DNA of 64,000 nt from Cellvibrionaceae bacterium 1162T.S.0a.05 (GCA_000964245.1 LANB01000001.1:4281501-4345500); one strand, 5' to 3'; shown: positions 27,354-36,381, numbered from the stretch's first letter. The notes: generated by a model not told the origin, from the letters alone. Program-made: numbers and translations.

Positions 27354-29794
27354 TCACTTTCTCCCTTATTTGCCTGCGTCAGAACAAGGGAAAGGCTTAG
27401 GGCTTCAGTATTATCCTTAAACTGATGAAACTGCAGCTCGGCAAAATCTTCCAACATATCGTCATAATGTTTGCTCCCAAGCTGGCCTGATTGACCCGTT
27501 GAATTTACGATATAGTGACTAGCCGCAGAGGGACCAAATTCGACAATTTGCCTGAATCCCGCACCAAAATTTTGCAAGTATCCTTCACCTTCAACGAACT
27601 GCGACCCAGCGACATTGACGGTATTCGGTGATCCTCCACTACTCACTCTTCGTTCAAAAAACCTGTCGAGCACTTTTACATTACTAAAGGGAATATGTTG
27701 GTACTGACTTTTATGCACCTGCCCCCAGCGCCAATCATCGGGATCACTGCCTTGTAATTTTTTCAGCTCCTTGATTGCCTGATCGACGGACTGCTCTACA
27801 ATTACTGAACACGTTTCTACATCAGCAGTAGAAATATCGTCACACCAGTCACTTTCGTCCGCTAGCAGCACCGCCATTGCGGATGCACTTACTCTTGAAC
27901 CAAGCGAGCGAAGATAGGCATCACCATAGCTCGCACCCCAGTACTGGGTTAATTCATCTTCAAACAGGTTTTTTCGAAGCGCCCTTTCGATGCCGTAATA
28001 TAAAGATGCAGCCGAGCTTGCTTGATCTGCACTTCCATTCCAACCAGCCAACAGCTCCGTATATTCTCGATATTCTTTTTCAGGAAGTGATTGCACAACA
28101 TGGTGCTGCAAGCTTTTCACTGCAAGATCGACAACATCCCCTTGAATCTGCAACATTTCCTCGAAGCCCGGCTTTACTCCGCTGGCAATTATTGATTCAA
28201 GGCGGTCATCAATACGTTGCGCTCGGTAGGGTAAAGCGAATTCGTTTGAAATGTGATAGGGATAAGCCTCAGGGCGGTTATCATTATTTGCATTTACGAT
28301 ATAGCCTCTGGGGGGGTTAAATTCCGAGGGCAATTCGTCGAAAGGAATATAAGTCGTCCACCAGTCACTGTCTTCAGCCCCATTTACCGGCAAGTCACCA
28401 TAACCCTTTTTCCTGACGGGAATTTTCCCGACGCCGTGAAACCCAATATTATTATTGGTATCTGCATAGAACAGATTCATCGCCGGGACATGCAGCTTTG
28501 ATGCAGACTTTTGAAACTCAGCCCAGTCATTTGCATAACTGAAGCCAAAAAAAGCTTCGTATGAAGTATCAAGGCTGTCAAAACCCGGCCACTTCAAGGC
28601 AACGGTTTGTTTCGCCCCTGTAAACAGATCACTGATAATCGGCCCGTTTATTGACCGTCTGACATTAATTTTTACTGGCTCAAACCGGGGCCGTAACGCC
28701 GCGGGAAAGTCTGCCCTGACCTTAATTACTTCCTCTTTGGATATAAATTTCCGTAGTGAGTTTTGATATTGATATTTGGTCGGATCACTAATATCAAGAT
28801 GTTCAAAAACCAGATCCTGAACATCGGCATGCATTGAGGTTCCACCCCAGGCAACGTTTTGATTTTTACCAAAAATAACAATCGGCAGCCCCACCAGGCT
28901 CATACCACTGACATTTAGTCTTCCGCCCTCCTGCTTTAGCGCGTACCAAACGGAGGGTATCTGAAGACCAAGATGCGGATCATTAGCAAGCATCGGCAAG
29001 CCGGTTCGGGTTAAATGACCGGCGACAACCCAGGCATTACTGCCGGCATTTTTTCCACCCAGGCCCAAACGATCTTCAAGCGAAAGGTTCAGCTGTATTA
29101 GTTCACCCAATACGTTTACGGGCTCCGAAGCTTGACTGCTCAATGTTGCAGACACGGGCTTGGGGTCGGGAAAAAATGTTAGTAACTGTCGGGGATCAAG
29201 GATCTGCGCACCAAGATACTTCGAGTATTCCATCTGATAATCGCCGGACAATCCAAACGCGAACACTTTTGACCAGGCCAGGGAGTCCTCAACCGTCCAA
29301 GGCTTTGGCTCGATACCGTGGAGACGGAATTCAGCTGGCAAATCTTCAACTTTCTTAAGGTAGGAATTGATACCACGCGCATAATCCTTGAGTGATCTTC
29401 TTGCCTCCGGACCAAGACTTTCAAACGCTTCAGCGGCCAAAGGATATAAACCAAGCGTCCTGAACCAAATATCTTGCTGTAATGCACCCTGCCCAAATAT
29501 TTCACTTAACCTTCCCTGAGCGATGCGTTTTTGCACTTCGAGTTGCCACAGGCGGTCACGGGCATGCAAAAAACCTGTTGCAAAATAAGCGGTGCTCTCA
29601 CTGTCTGCTTTTATGTGCGCTATACCTGCCCGGCCCTGCCATACTTCAACGCGACCACCTGATTCACCAAGCTCAACCTTTAGAGGAAGACCACCACTCA
29701 CCGCAGGAAGAGAATCAAGGAACAGCGCTTTAATAAACAGGCCTCCAGCCAGCACAAGAGGCATAATAAGAAAAACAACAAATCGCCAAAGCAT
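27350..29794 (-). CDS. Penicillin-acylase-family Ntn hydrolase (N-acyl peptide/lactone acylase), membrane-anchored or periplasmic
   Basis: First gene of the NRPS operon, 814 aa. Residues ~4-24 form a hydrophobic segment (signal peptide or anchor). It has the layout of self-cleaving penicillin acylases: alpha chain, linker, then Gly251-Ser252-Asn-Ala-Trp, where Ser252 would become the N-terminal nucleophile of the beta chain. The conserved LANDPHLGLQIPSVWY stretch and WGGTSMHADVQDL follow. Family members remove acyl side chains from beta-lactams, lipopeptides or acyl-homoserine lactones. Here, coupling to an exporter and an NRPS with a starter-type C domain suggests removal of the fatty acyl group from the exported precursor. 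Quorum quenching or self-protection are alternatives. No strong ribosome site is seen (GGAA about 8 nt upstream). Confidence 0.9.
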   Translation of the reverse strand: MLWRFVVFLIMPLVLAGGLFIKALFLDSLPAVSGGLPLKVELGESGGRVEVWQGRAGIAHIKADSESTAYFATGFLHARDRLWQLEVQKRIAQGRLSEIFGQGALQQDIWFRTLGLYPLAAEAFESLGPEARRSLKDYARGINSYLKKVEDLPAEFRLHGIEPKPWTVEDSLAWSKVFAFGLSGDYQMEYSKYLGAQILDPRQLLTFFPDPKPVSATLSSQASEPVNVLGELIQLNLSLEDRLGLGGKNAGSNAWVVAGHLTRTGLPMLANDPHLGLQIPSVWYALKQEGGRLNVSGMSLVGLPIVIFGKNQNVAWGGTSMHADVQDLVFEHLDISDPTKYQYQNSLRKFISKEEVIKVRADFPAALRPRFEPVKINVRRSINGPIISDLFTGAKQTVALKWPGFDSLDTSYEAFFGFSYANDWAEFQKSASKLHVPAMNLFYADTNNNIGFHGVGKIPVRKKGYGDLPVNGAEDSDWWTTYIPFDELPSEFNPPRGYIVNANNDNRPEAYPYHISNEFALPYRAQRIDDRLESIIASGVKPGFEEMLQIQGDVVDLAVKSLQHHVVQSLPEKEYREYTELLAGWNGSADQASSAASLYYGIERALRKNLFEDELTQYWGASYGDAYLRSLGSRVSASAMAVLLADESDWCDDISTADVETCSVIVEQSVDQAIKELKKLQGSDPDDWRWGQVHKSQYQHIPFSNVKVLDRFFERRVSSGGSPNTVNVAGSQFVEGEGYLQNFGAGFRQIVEFGPSAASHYIVNSTGQSGQLGSKHYDDMLEDFAELQFHQFKDNTEALSLSLVLTQANKGESE

Positions 29795-30581
29795 ATAATT
29801 CGTTCCGTAAAATTATGTAACTTTAAAAACGACACGCACAGAAAACCCCATGCACACGTAAAGCACGATTGAAATATGTAAAAGCTTACAGGAGAGCGTC
29901 TAATAGACCCCTGAAAAAGACAGCAAGGTTTAGCCGGTAAATTTAACGAAAGTTAATCCCGGAATTTTGATTTACAAGTACAAATATTTCTGCATATAAC
30001 TCTCCCTGGCATGATAATGCTGGCATATGGTCTGAATAAGGGCATGCTATTTGATAAGCGATCAAGCTTAAGGGGAAAGACGGACTTACACCCAAAGCTA
30101 AAACAGTGAACTATGCAACTGCAACGATGAGGAAACGATCTATTCAACTAATAAATACAACAATGGAATACAGCTAAGATATTTTGTTTTAGCGCGCACA
30201 ACATTTTCGCACTTACCACTACAAATCACTCAACCCTAATCAGACCTCACCCAGTCGATGCTTATCTTTATGTTTTTATCTTTGTTTTTTAGAAACTATA
30301 TTGTTTACGGCCAGCGACGATAGACCAAGATTTTAATAAAAGCAAGAAAATAGTTTTACGAAATTTTGAATTTTTTATATCTGTTCAAAAACACAACTAA
30401 CCTAAACACAATAATAATATAAATGTTAAATTCATTGGCGCAGTTAATTGCATTAACGCATACGCTTGGCGTAAATAATGACATTTAATTTGTTAACTAT
30501 TTTCAATACATTAAAACCTTATTAGAAATTTTCCAGCTGCGTTACAATAAAAAACGCGCTCCTCCATAAACGGATTCATTA
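29795..30581. other. 787-bp AT-rich divergent intergenic region
   Basis: It separates the leftward acylase-exporter-NRPS operon from the rightward glycosyltransferase-thioesterase-MBL operon and must hold promoters for both. It is visibly more A+T-rich than its surroundings, and no convincing gene lies in it; the short reading frame at 29953-30147 looks random. A weak 14-bp dyad (TGTAA-N4-TTACA) is at 29877-29890, about 83 bp before the acylase start. A TACAAT hexamer at 30543-30548 could be a -10 box for the glycosyltransferase, but no good -35 partner is present. The repeated CTGGCAT at 30006 and 30020 does not fit sigma54 spacing. The length and composition suggest several regulator sites, but no regulator gene lies next to it. 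Confidence 0.6.
29877..29890. promoter_or_regulatory. Weak inverted repeat TGTAA-N4-TTACA upstream of the acylase operon
   Basis: A 14-bp dyad with 5-bp arms about 83 bp upstream of the acylase start codon. The position would suit an operator for the large NRPS operon, but 5-bp arms in AT-rich DNA occur by chance, and no cognate regulator is encoded nearby. Confidence 0.2.
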
Positions 30582-31997
30582 ATGATGGCTCAGAAAGGAA
30601 ATCATAAAAATACTGTAGGCTTTGTTCTTTACCCTGAGAGAGGTGGATACTACCCCACATTCAGGATAGCGAAGGCGCTCGTTGCTCAAGGGCATCGCGT
30701 CATTTATTTTGGTACCAGGGAGTTTGAAAATGACATCAGACTTCAAGGTCTGGAATACGAACTAATGTTTAAGGAAAAATTTGGCGCTGGCACCTTTGAT
30801 GCTCCCCCCCTAAATTCGAACACAGGCTACTTCGCGCGCTTAAAACACAACATCAGCATGTTTCGATACCGCAATACCGTTTTATTTGACGGTCTCACGT
30901 CGGGAGAGATTACAGCGGTATTTAAAAAGCACGCTGTTGACGTATTGCTTATTGATGCATTATTAACCCCCTTGTCTACGGTTGCACATGCACATGGTTT
31001 TAAAGTGATGACAATTGCAACTGAACTTGTCGGCAACGGAACGTCGCTCCCCCCACACACCAGCTTACAAATATTTCAACCCGACTCTTTTTTAAACAAA
31101 TTGATGGTCTCTGTTCTATGGCAACGCTTTAAAATTAACAACTGGATTAAAGCGCGTATAACTCGCACACTAGCAAACCTGCTTAAGGTTCCCGCTTTTG
31201 ACCCGGTAATCAAGGAAAAATTTGAAGCCATCAAGAAAAGCGCAAATCTACGCTATATTTATTGCGAATACGGCTGGCGCCCTGTTTTCCCGGAACTTGT
31301 ACTTTGCCCACAAATTTTTGATTACCCTATTCCTGGCAGCAAGCTCAGCACCCGGCACTATATGGGGCACTGTGTTGATACCAATCGCAGTGAAACGCCG
31401 CTGGCTTACACCTTTAAGAACCCGAATAACCCTTTGGTTTATTGCTCACTTGGGACCCACGTTGCAGACTATCGTCATGCAAATCATTTTTTTAAACAAC
31501 TCATTGAGGTGGTAAACAATAGCCCGCAGCTCAATTTCATCGTTAGCATGGGGCCCGGCAGAAATCTAGCCGACTATGGCCCCGTTCCAGCTAATGTCGT
31601 ATCCACTGTACGCGCGCCGCAACTGGAAATTTTGAAATCGGCAGCACTAATGATTACCAATGGCGGCTTGGGAACCATAAAAGAATGTATTTATTTCGCA
31701 GTCCCAATGCTTATTCTGCCTTGCAATTTTGATCAGCCGGGAAACTCAGCTCGCGTTTGTTTTCATAAAATTGGACGACGCAGGCACATCAGCACGATTA
31801 ACGTCAACAACCTTAGCTCAGAAATTAATGAATTGATTAATAACTCGTGTTATAAAAATAATATTGAAGCAATGAGTATAGCTGTGCGCGAAGACCAGAA
31901 TTTCCACACAGGGATCCGCCTGATCAGCGAGCAAGCCGCCGGGGCCGCTGCCCACCCCCCTACCACTACAAAACCACTAGTAGAAACCACGCAATAA
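30582..31997 (+). CDS. GT1-family glycosyltransferase (MGT/UGT-like)
   Basis: A 471-residue GT-B-fold glycosyltransferase, presumably cytoplasmic. The N-terminal half starts with a beta-strand/glycine-rich segment (VGFVLYPERGGYYPTFRIAKALVAQGH cut short here: residues ~12-38) typical of acceptor domains. The C-terminal half has NPLVYCSLGTH (~284) and the donor-binding block TNGGLGTIKE with a DQPGNSAR segment downstream. In most GT1 enzymes this block reads HGGxGT; here the His is Asn360, which is unusual. Related enzymes transfer sugars to macrolides, glycopeptides, carotenoids or sterols. It begins a plus-strand operon with a type II thioesterase 3 nt downstream, so it probably decorates the NRPS product, though this is inferred from position only. 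The sugar cannot be named. The Shine-Dalgarno is weak; ATG 30582 or the adjacent ATG 30585 could start it. Confidence 0.85.
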   Translation: MMAQKGNHKNTVGFVLYPERGGYYPTFRIAKALVAQGHRVIYFGTREFENDIRLQGLEYELMFKEKFGAGTFDAPPLNSNTGYFARLKHNISMFRYRNTVLFDGLTSGEITAVFKKHAVDVLLIDALLTPLSTVAHAHGFKVMTIATELVGNGTSLPPHTSLQIFQPDSFLNKLMVSVLWQRFKINNWIKARITRTLANLLKVPAFDPVIKEKFEAIKKSANLRYIYCEYGWRPVFPELVLCPQIFDYPIPGSKLSTRHYMGHCVDTNRSETPLAYTFKNPNNPLVYCSLGTHVADYRHANHFFKQLIEVVNNSPQLNFIVSMGPGRNLADYGPVPANVVSTVRAPQLEILKSAALMITNGGLGTIKECIYFAVPMLILPCNFDQPGNSARVCFHKIGRRRHISTINVNNLSSEINELINNSCYKNNIEAMSIAVREDQNFHTGIRLISEQAAGAAAHPPTTTKPLVETTQ

Positions 31998-32000
31998 GAA

Positions 32001-32741
32001 ATGAATCGAAAATTATTTTATATACCGGATCCAAAGCCGACAGCTCCCTTTCGTTTAATTTGCTTCCCCTACGCGGGCGGGGGATCCGCGACTTTTACCA
32101 GCTGGAAGGACATGCTCTCCGACAATATCGAAATCGCATTTGTACAACTTCCCGGAAGGGGGATCCGACTGCTAGAAAAGCCCTACGAAACAATGGAAGA
32201 GTTGGTTAAAGCCCTGCAACTAAGTTATATCGATTTACAGCCAAAAAAGACTTTTTTTTTCGGGCACAGCATGGGCGCGAGGGTCGCTTTTGAACTTACA
32301 TTATCACTACAGAAAATCAATCAACCGCCACCTGTGCACTTTTTTGCATCGGCTTGCCCTGCTCCGTGTACGGTGAGGAAGGAGGATAATATTCATCATC
32401 TACCTGATGATGAATTTATCGGTAAACTTGACGAGCTCCAGGGGTCACCCGCAGAGGTGCTACAAAACCGGGAGTTAATGGAACTTGTATTACCCGCCTT
32501 ACGAGCTGATTTTAAGATAGTTGAGAACTATCGAAACCAAAATACGTATTCCATCAAATCTTGCGTGAGCGTTTTCGCAGGGAAAGAAGACAAAATCGAA
32601 ATTGATGAAATGCAACCCTGGCTAAACAAGTTTACTGAAGCCACAGGTGTTCACTGGCTGCCAGGCAATCATTTTTTTGTTGATAATCAAAGACCAGCCT
32701 TGCAGGCCACAATGAACACAATTATCTCGAATTACCTCTAA
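32001..32741 (+). CDS. Type II thioesterase (NRPS-associated, GrsT/RifR-like)
   Basis: A 246-residue alpha/beta hydrolase with the hallmarks of stand-alone NRPS/PKS thioesterases: LICFPYAGGGSA near residue 20, VQLPGRG near 48, nucleophile elbow GHSMGA with Ser90, a likely Asp197 (GKEDK) and His224 (PGNHFF). These enzymes remove mis-primed or stalled acyl groups from thiolation domains and so keep the assembly line working. It lies 3 nt after the glycosyltransferase and 28 bp before the MBL gene, so the three are probably co-transcribed. Its presence on the divergent side ties this arm functionally to the NRPS operon. Confidence 0.93.
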   Translation: MNRKLFYIPDPKPTAPFRLICFPYAGGGSATFTSWKDMLSDNIEIAFVQLPGRGIRLLEKPYETMEELVKALQLSYIDLQPKKTFFFGHSMGARVAFELTLSLQKINQPPPVHFFASACPAPCTVRKEDNIHHLPDDEFIGKLDELQGSPAEVLQNRELMELVLPALRADFKIVENYRNQNTYSIKSCVSVFAGKEDKIEIDEMQPWLNKFTEATGVHWLPGNHFFVDNQRPALQATMNTIISNYL

Positions 32742-32769
32742 CTCTTTCAGAACTCGCGAGTAACATAAT

Positions 32770-33624
32770 ATGAACATCAGAAACCTGTACCGCGCATATC
32801 TCACCGCCCTGATTTTACTATTAACGCAAGGGACCTTGGGTGCCACGGTCAAGCTCAGCGATAATTTGTTTATTCTCTATGGCGGCGGTGGTAAGGGTGC
32901 AAATGTTGGCATAATCGTAAGTCCCTCGTCGCTCATAGTAATTGATACCATGGTAAGCGACTCAAGAGACTTACTTTTGAAAGAATTAAGTGCAATTAGC
33001 GACAAAGAGGTTAGTCTGGTCCTTAATACACACGACCACTTTGACCATAGTGGCAATAATCATTATTTTTCAGGGAAGCAAGTCGACATTATCAGGTCCA
33101 TCGATTTTGACGGCACCTCTAATAAATTTATCGCCTTTCAAGGTGAGCTGGTGATCAAACAGAATGAGCGAATAATAAAAGGCTATAACGTTCGTTCACA
33201 TTCCAACTCCGATATCCTTTATCACTTGCCAGAAGATAACGCTGTGTTTTTAGGAGATATCTATACTGACGAATGGTACCCCTCTTTTTTTTCCGGGGGA
33301 ATTGAGGGGCAAGTTGCGGCCATAGAAAAAGCCCTCTCTCTCGGAGATGAAAATACACGCTACATTCCCGGGCATGGAAAAATCGCATCCAGAGATGATT
33401 TGCAACGTTATTCCAGATTATGTGTGAGCTGGCATGACAGAATTGTTGCACTTCATAAGCAGGGCCTCTCGCCTTCTGATATGACCAAAGACCAGCAATT
33501 GCGCAAGATTCGCGAGAGCTTCGCCAACGAAAAAACTAACAGGGAAAACTTTGATCGCTGGTTCGAAAAACTGGTTGAAAACACTCTGAACAGCCACCTC
33601 AGCCTCTCCAGCTCCGCGCATTAG
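32770..33624 (+). CDS. Secreted metallo-beta-lactamase-fold hydrolase
   Basis: A 284-residue protein with an N-terminal signal peptide (hydrophobic residues ~9-22, likely cleavage near LGA), so periplasmic or secreted. The zinc motif THDHFDH gives His88, His90, Asp92 and His93. Later ligands are visible as RSHSNSD, FLGDIY and PGHG. This is the arrangement of the MBL superfamily, and the SHSNSD/PGHG spacing recalls B3-like and related hydrolases. The substrate is unknown. It may be a self-protection enzyme or may trim the peptide in the periplasm, given its place as third gene after a glycosyltransferase and a type II thioesterase. True beta-lactamase activity is not implied. Confidence 0.85.
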   Translation: MNIRNLYRAYLTALILLLTQGTLGATVKLSDNLFILYGGGGKGANVGIIVSPSSLIVIDTMVSDSRDLLLKELSAISDKEVSLVLNTHDHFDHSGNNHYFSGKQVDIIRSIDFDGTSNKFIAFQGELVIKQNERIIKGYNVRSHSNSDILYHLPEDNAVFLGDIYTDEWYPSFFSGGIEGQVAAIEKALSLGDENTRYIPGHGKIASRDDLQRYSRLCVSWHDRIVALHKQGLSPSDMTKDQQLRKIRESFANEKTNRENFDRWFEKLVENTLNSHLSLSSSAH

Positions 33625-33904
33625 CAGGATCATGACATGGCATTTTTAACAAACTGCCTCCTCAAAAAAAAGGGTGGGGCTCAACCAATCGAGCACCTAA
33701 GTGATAGATTTGTCGTGAAACCAGGACGTGAATGAACTTGTCACACGTCCAGGCAAGCGCTAAACAATGAGCTTCGTCACGTCTTTTGGGGTCGCCTCTT
33801 CTTTTATCCTGTTCTTCGTCCGTTTTAATGCTATGTTTTCTTCTCATAAAGCCCCGAATTAGCTCACTTTGCCCATTGAAGCGCCATTATTTATATTCTG
33901 GGGA
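33625..33904. other. Intergenic region without a supported gene
   Basis: A short minus-strand reading frame (33662-33847, 61 codons, rich in Arg/Lys/Asp, no recognisable family) lies here. I do not call it a gene. No clear intrinsic terminator for the MBL gene was found. The downstream end merges into the promoter of the MMPL operon. Confidence 0.5.
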
Positions 33905-33963
33905 TTGCAATATGAACATCTCTCACATATATTAACACGTTATTGTTAACACTGTTCATATTG
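33905..33963 (+). promoter_or_regulatory. sigma70 promoter with overlapping inverted repeats (candidate TetR operator)
   Basis: TTGCAA (33905-33910), 17-bp spacer, TATATT (33928-33933): a good sigma70-type promoter, with a start expected near 33940 and a start codon at 33991. Two dyads overlap it. CATATTG/CAATATG arms of 11 bp (CAATATGAACA 33908-33918 and TGTTCATATTG 33953-33963) are perfect with a 34-bp gap. Inside lies TTAACA-N6-TGTTAA (33932-33949). The operon behind it ends with a TetR-family gene, so autorepression by that protein is the natural reading; this is an inference. Confidence 0.6.
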
Positions 33964-33990
33964 TAGCCTCAATTCATGAAAGGATCTCTT

Positions 33991-36381
33991 ATGAAACGCT
34001 TGAGTCAAGCATGGGCTTCTGCTGTCGTGAAATACCGGCTGCCCCTGATTCTCGGTACCGCTGTCTTAATCGGGATGAGTTTTTTCACCTTCGATCGTTT
34101 GTACCACGACAATTCCAACGAGAATTATTTTGTCGAGCACGACCCAAACCTCCTCGCTTTTAATCGTTTACTGGAACGCTTTGGTGAAACTGAATACCTT
34201 GTGATCGGTATACCCGCACGTGCGGGTGATACAGATGTGTTCAATGCGGACACGATTAACATGATCGCTGAATTAACGGAATTTTTGGAAAACCATCGAC
34301 ATGTCACCCTCGTTCGCTCTCTGAGCAAGTATCAATATACCCATGATGATGCCGGGATGATGGCGACAGATGATCTTTTTGAAGACCTGAGTGTTCTCGA
34401 TGATGAACCCGAAGTACTGGAGCAGGCTCGCCAGATTATGGCAAATGAAGATCTGGCCCTGGGGAAATTAATTACGGAAGATTTTCAACATACGCAAATT
34501 GTGGCTCGCAATGTTTACATCGCAGACGAAAATCAACACAAAGTCGACCTGGTACAGGAAACAGAACAATTTATTGAAGAAAAAGCCTATAAAGATCGAG
34601 GCTTTGAGTTATACCTGAGCGGCGACCCTTACATCGGCGAACGCTTTCAAACCCTCACCGAGCATGATATGGCCTGGTTAAATCCAGCGATGGGCATCAT
34701 TATCCTGGCAATTCTCGTCGCTGTGTTCCGCACCGTTTCCGGCACTCTGGCGCCCCTTGTTGTCATTCTTTCGACCATGGTCTTCGTCACTGCGATTCAG
34801 GCACTGGTGAATTTTCCCTTTACCGCCGTAAATAGCGCTCTGATACCGACGGTTATCATTTTAAGTATTGGTACCGCTGTGCATGTACTCGTCGAATTTT
34901 TTCAATTCCGACGGGACGGCATGGAGCCCAAAGTTGCCGTGATAAAAACCGTCGAAGACCTGTTTTTTCCGGTACTCTTTACGTGTGTTACCACCGCAAT
35001 CGGCTTTGCCGCGCTGAGCGTGACTGAACTCGCACCAGTGCGGGAATTTGCAATTCTCGCAGCACTCTCGCCCTTGATTATATTCTTGCTGACAATGAGT
35101 ACTTTTCCCGCCGTACTCAGCTATATTAGCGAGCGCCCTCCCAGCAACGGAGCCAGCTCACATAACTCCCTTATCGGGCGTTTTTTACATAACCTGCCCG
35201 ATTATATTTCCAGTCATCGATACAAGTTAGCCGTTACCGGCCTGGCGTTTGCTGCGTTCAGTATCTATAGCGTTACCTACATTAAAGTTGATGCCAACAT
35301 TGCCAACTACTTTAAACAAGGTAGCAGTGTGAACGCAGGGCTGGACTACTTTAATGATCATTTCAAAGGAATCTCCAATTTCGAAATCATTGTCGATTCA
35401 GGAGAAGACGAAGGCATTAAAAATCCCGAATTTCTCGAACGCGTGGATGCCCTGCAAGCCAGGATGCAAGCCTACGAGGAAACCGGGGTGGCAACCTCTG
35501 TAGTCGATTTTTACAAGCAGATTAATCAGGCTCTGAACGAAGACAACAAGGATTGGTTTCGCCTGCCCACCTCCAGGGAGATGGCCGCACAATTTTTATT
35601 GCTATATGAAAACACCGGGCCCGACGAAGACTTAAGCGATCTCAAGGATTTCAACAACCGTTTCTTACGCATGCAAGTGCCGGTGCTAAACATGGATGAA
35701 TCCAAAGCCACGGCCTTGATTAATAATGTCAATACAATGTTAGCAACCGATTTCAGCGATCTGGAAATCGAGGTCACGGGTGGTATTGTGATGAACAATG
35801 CACAAAACGTGTATGTTAACCAGGGCATGTTTAAATCGTTTGGCATTGCAATTCTGGTTATCGGGATTTGCTTCCTCTTCCTATTTCGTTCATTTAAATA
35901 CGGGGCGGTTGCACTGATACCCAGCATTATTCCGATTTTACTCACAGGGGGATTGGTGTCCTTTGCGGGAATCACCATGGATCTTGGTACCATGATTGTC
36001 GGCGCAATGACCATAGGTATTGCGGTTGATGACTCCATTCATCTTATGAGTCGCTACTTGCTTATGCGCGAACGCGGGCACGATGTACACTCAGCCATTC
36101 GGCATGCGATGAATACATCCGGTAAAGCGGTGTTACTCACTTCGATTATTCTTGTATCCGGATTCAGTGTGATGCTACTGGGCTCATTTGTGTCATATAT
36201 TTATGTCGGGTTATTTTCGGCAATGATTATGACCTTCGCATTAATTGGCGATTTGATATTCATGCCCGCTATCCTCTATGTACTGGACCACAATAAATCT
36301 GAAAGTCAATCGAACCAACACAAAGAGGCAGAAAAAACGCCTGCACAAAAAACAACATCAAGGGAAATTGAACATGCCTAA
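33991..36381 (+). CDS. MMPL/RND-superfamily exporter (sterol-sensing-domain-like permease)
   Basis: About 796 residues in two similar halves. Each half has one membrane helix, a large periplasmic loop and then a bundle of about five helices (e.g. VVILSTMVFVTAIQAL near residue 260; ALIPSIIPILLTGG near 650 with GAMTIGIAVDDSIHL just after). This is the plan of the single-polypeptide RND 'predicted exporters' that move lipids or hydrophobic molecules without a classical membrane-fusion partner. The start at 33991 is chosen because AAGGA lies 6-7 nt upstream; an in-frame ATG at 33976 would add five residues. The next gene overlaps the last 8 bases. The set with a LolA-like protein and a DUF1302-like barrel suggests an envelope-spanning route for a lipid or hydrophobic substrate. 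Confidence 0.9.
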   Translation: MKRLSQAWASAVVKYRLPLILGTAVLIGMSFFTFDRLYHDNSNENYFVEHDPNLLAFNRLLERFGETEYLVIGIPARAGDTDVFNADTINMIAELTEFLENHRHVTLVRSLSKYQYTHDDAGMMATDDLFEDLSVLDDEPEVLEQARQIMANEDLALGKLITEDFQHTQIVARNVYIADENQHKVDLVQETEQFIEEKAYKDRGFELYLSGDPYIGERFQTLTEHDMAWLNPAMGIIILAILVAVFRTVSGTLAPLVVILSTMVFVTAIQALVNFPFTAVNSALIPTVIILSIGTAVHVLVEFFQFRRDGMEPKVAVIKTVEDLFFPVLFTCVTTAIGFAALSVTELAPVREFAILAALSPLIIFLLTMSTFPAVLSYISERPPSNGASSHNSLIGRFLHNLPDYISSHRYKLAVTGLAFAAFSIYSVTYIKVDANIANYFKQGSSVNAGLDYFNDHFKGISNFEIIVDSGEDEGIKNPEFLERVDALQARMQAYEETGVATSVVDFYKQINQALNEDNKDWFRLPTSREMAAQFLLLYENTGPDEDLSDLKDFNNRFLRMQVPVLNMDESKATALINNVNTMLATDFSDLEIEVTGGIVMNNAQNVYVNQGMFKSFGIAILVIGICFLFLFRSFKYGAVALIPSIIPILLTGGLVSFAGITMDLGTMIVGAMTIGIAVDDSIHLMSRYLLMRERGHDVHSAIRHAMNTSGKAVLLTSIILVSGFSVMLLGSFVSYIYVGLFSAMIMTFALIGDLIFMPAILYVLDHNKSESQSNQHKEAEKTPAQKTTSREIEHA

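Noticed and set aside
1-29794. Siderophore (pyoverdine-like) locus
   Set aside because: The acylase/exporter pair is suggestive, but no ornithine hydroxylase, TonB receptor, Fur-type box or chromophore gene was seen in the window, and the predicted residues differ.
30006-30026. TGGCAT...TGC pattern resembling a sigma54 promoter
   Set aside because: Only 9 bases separate GG and GC; sigma54 promoters need 10. It is probably a chance direct repeat of CTGGCAT.
29953-30147. 64-codon minus-strand reading frame in the divergent spacer
   Set aside because: No family resemblance, no ribosome site, Cys/Phe-rich random-looking protein in AT-rich DNA.
33662-33847. 61-codon minus-strand reading frame downstream of the MBL gene
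   Set aside because: No recognisable motif, no ribosome site or partner gene; conservation data would be needed.
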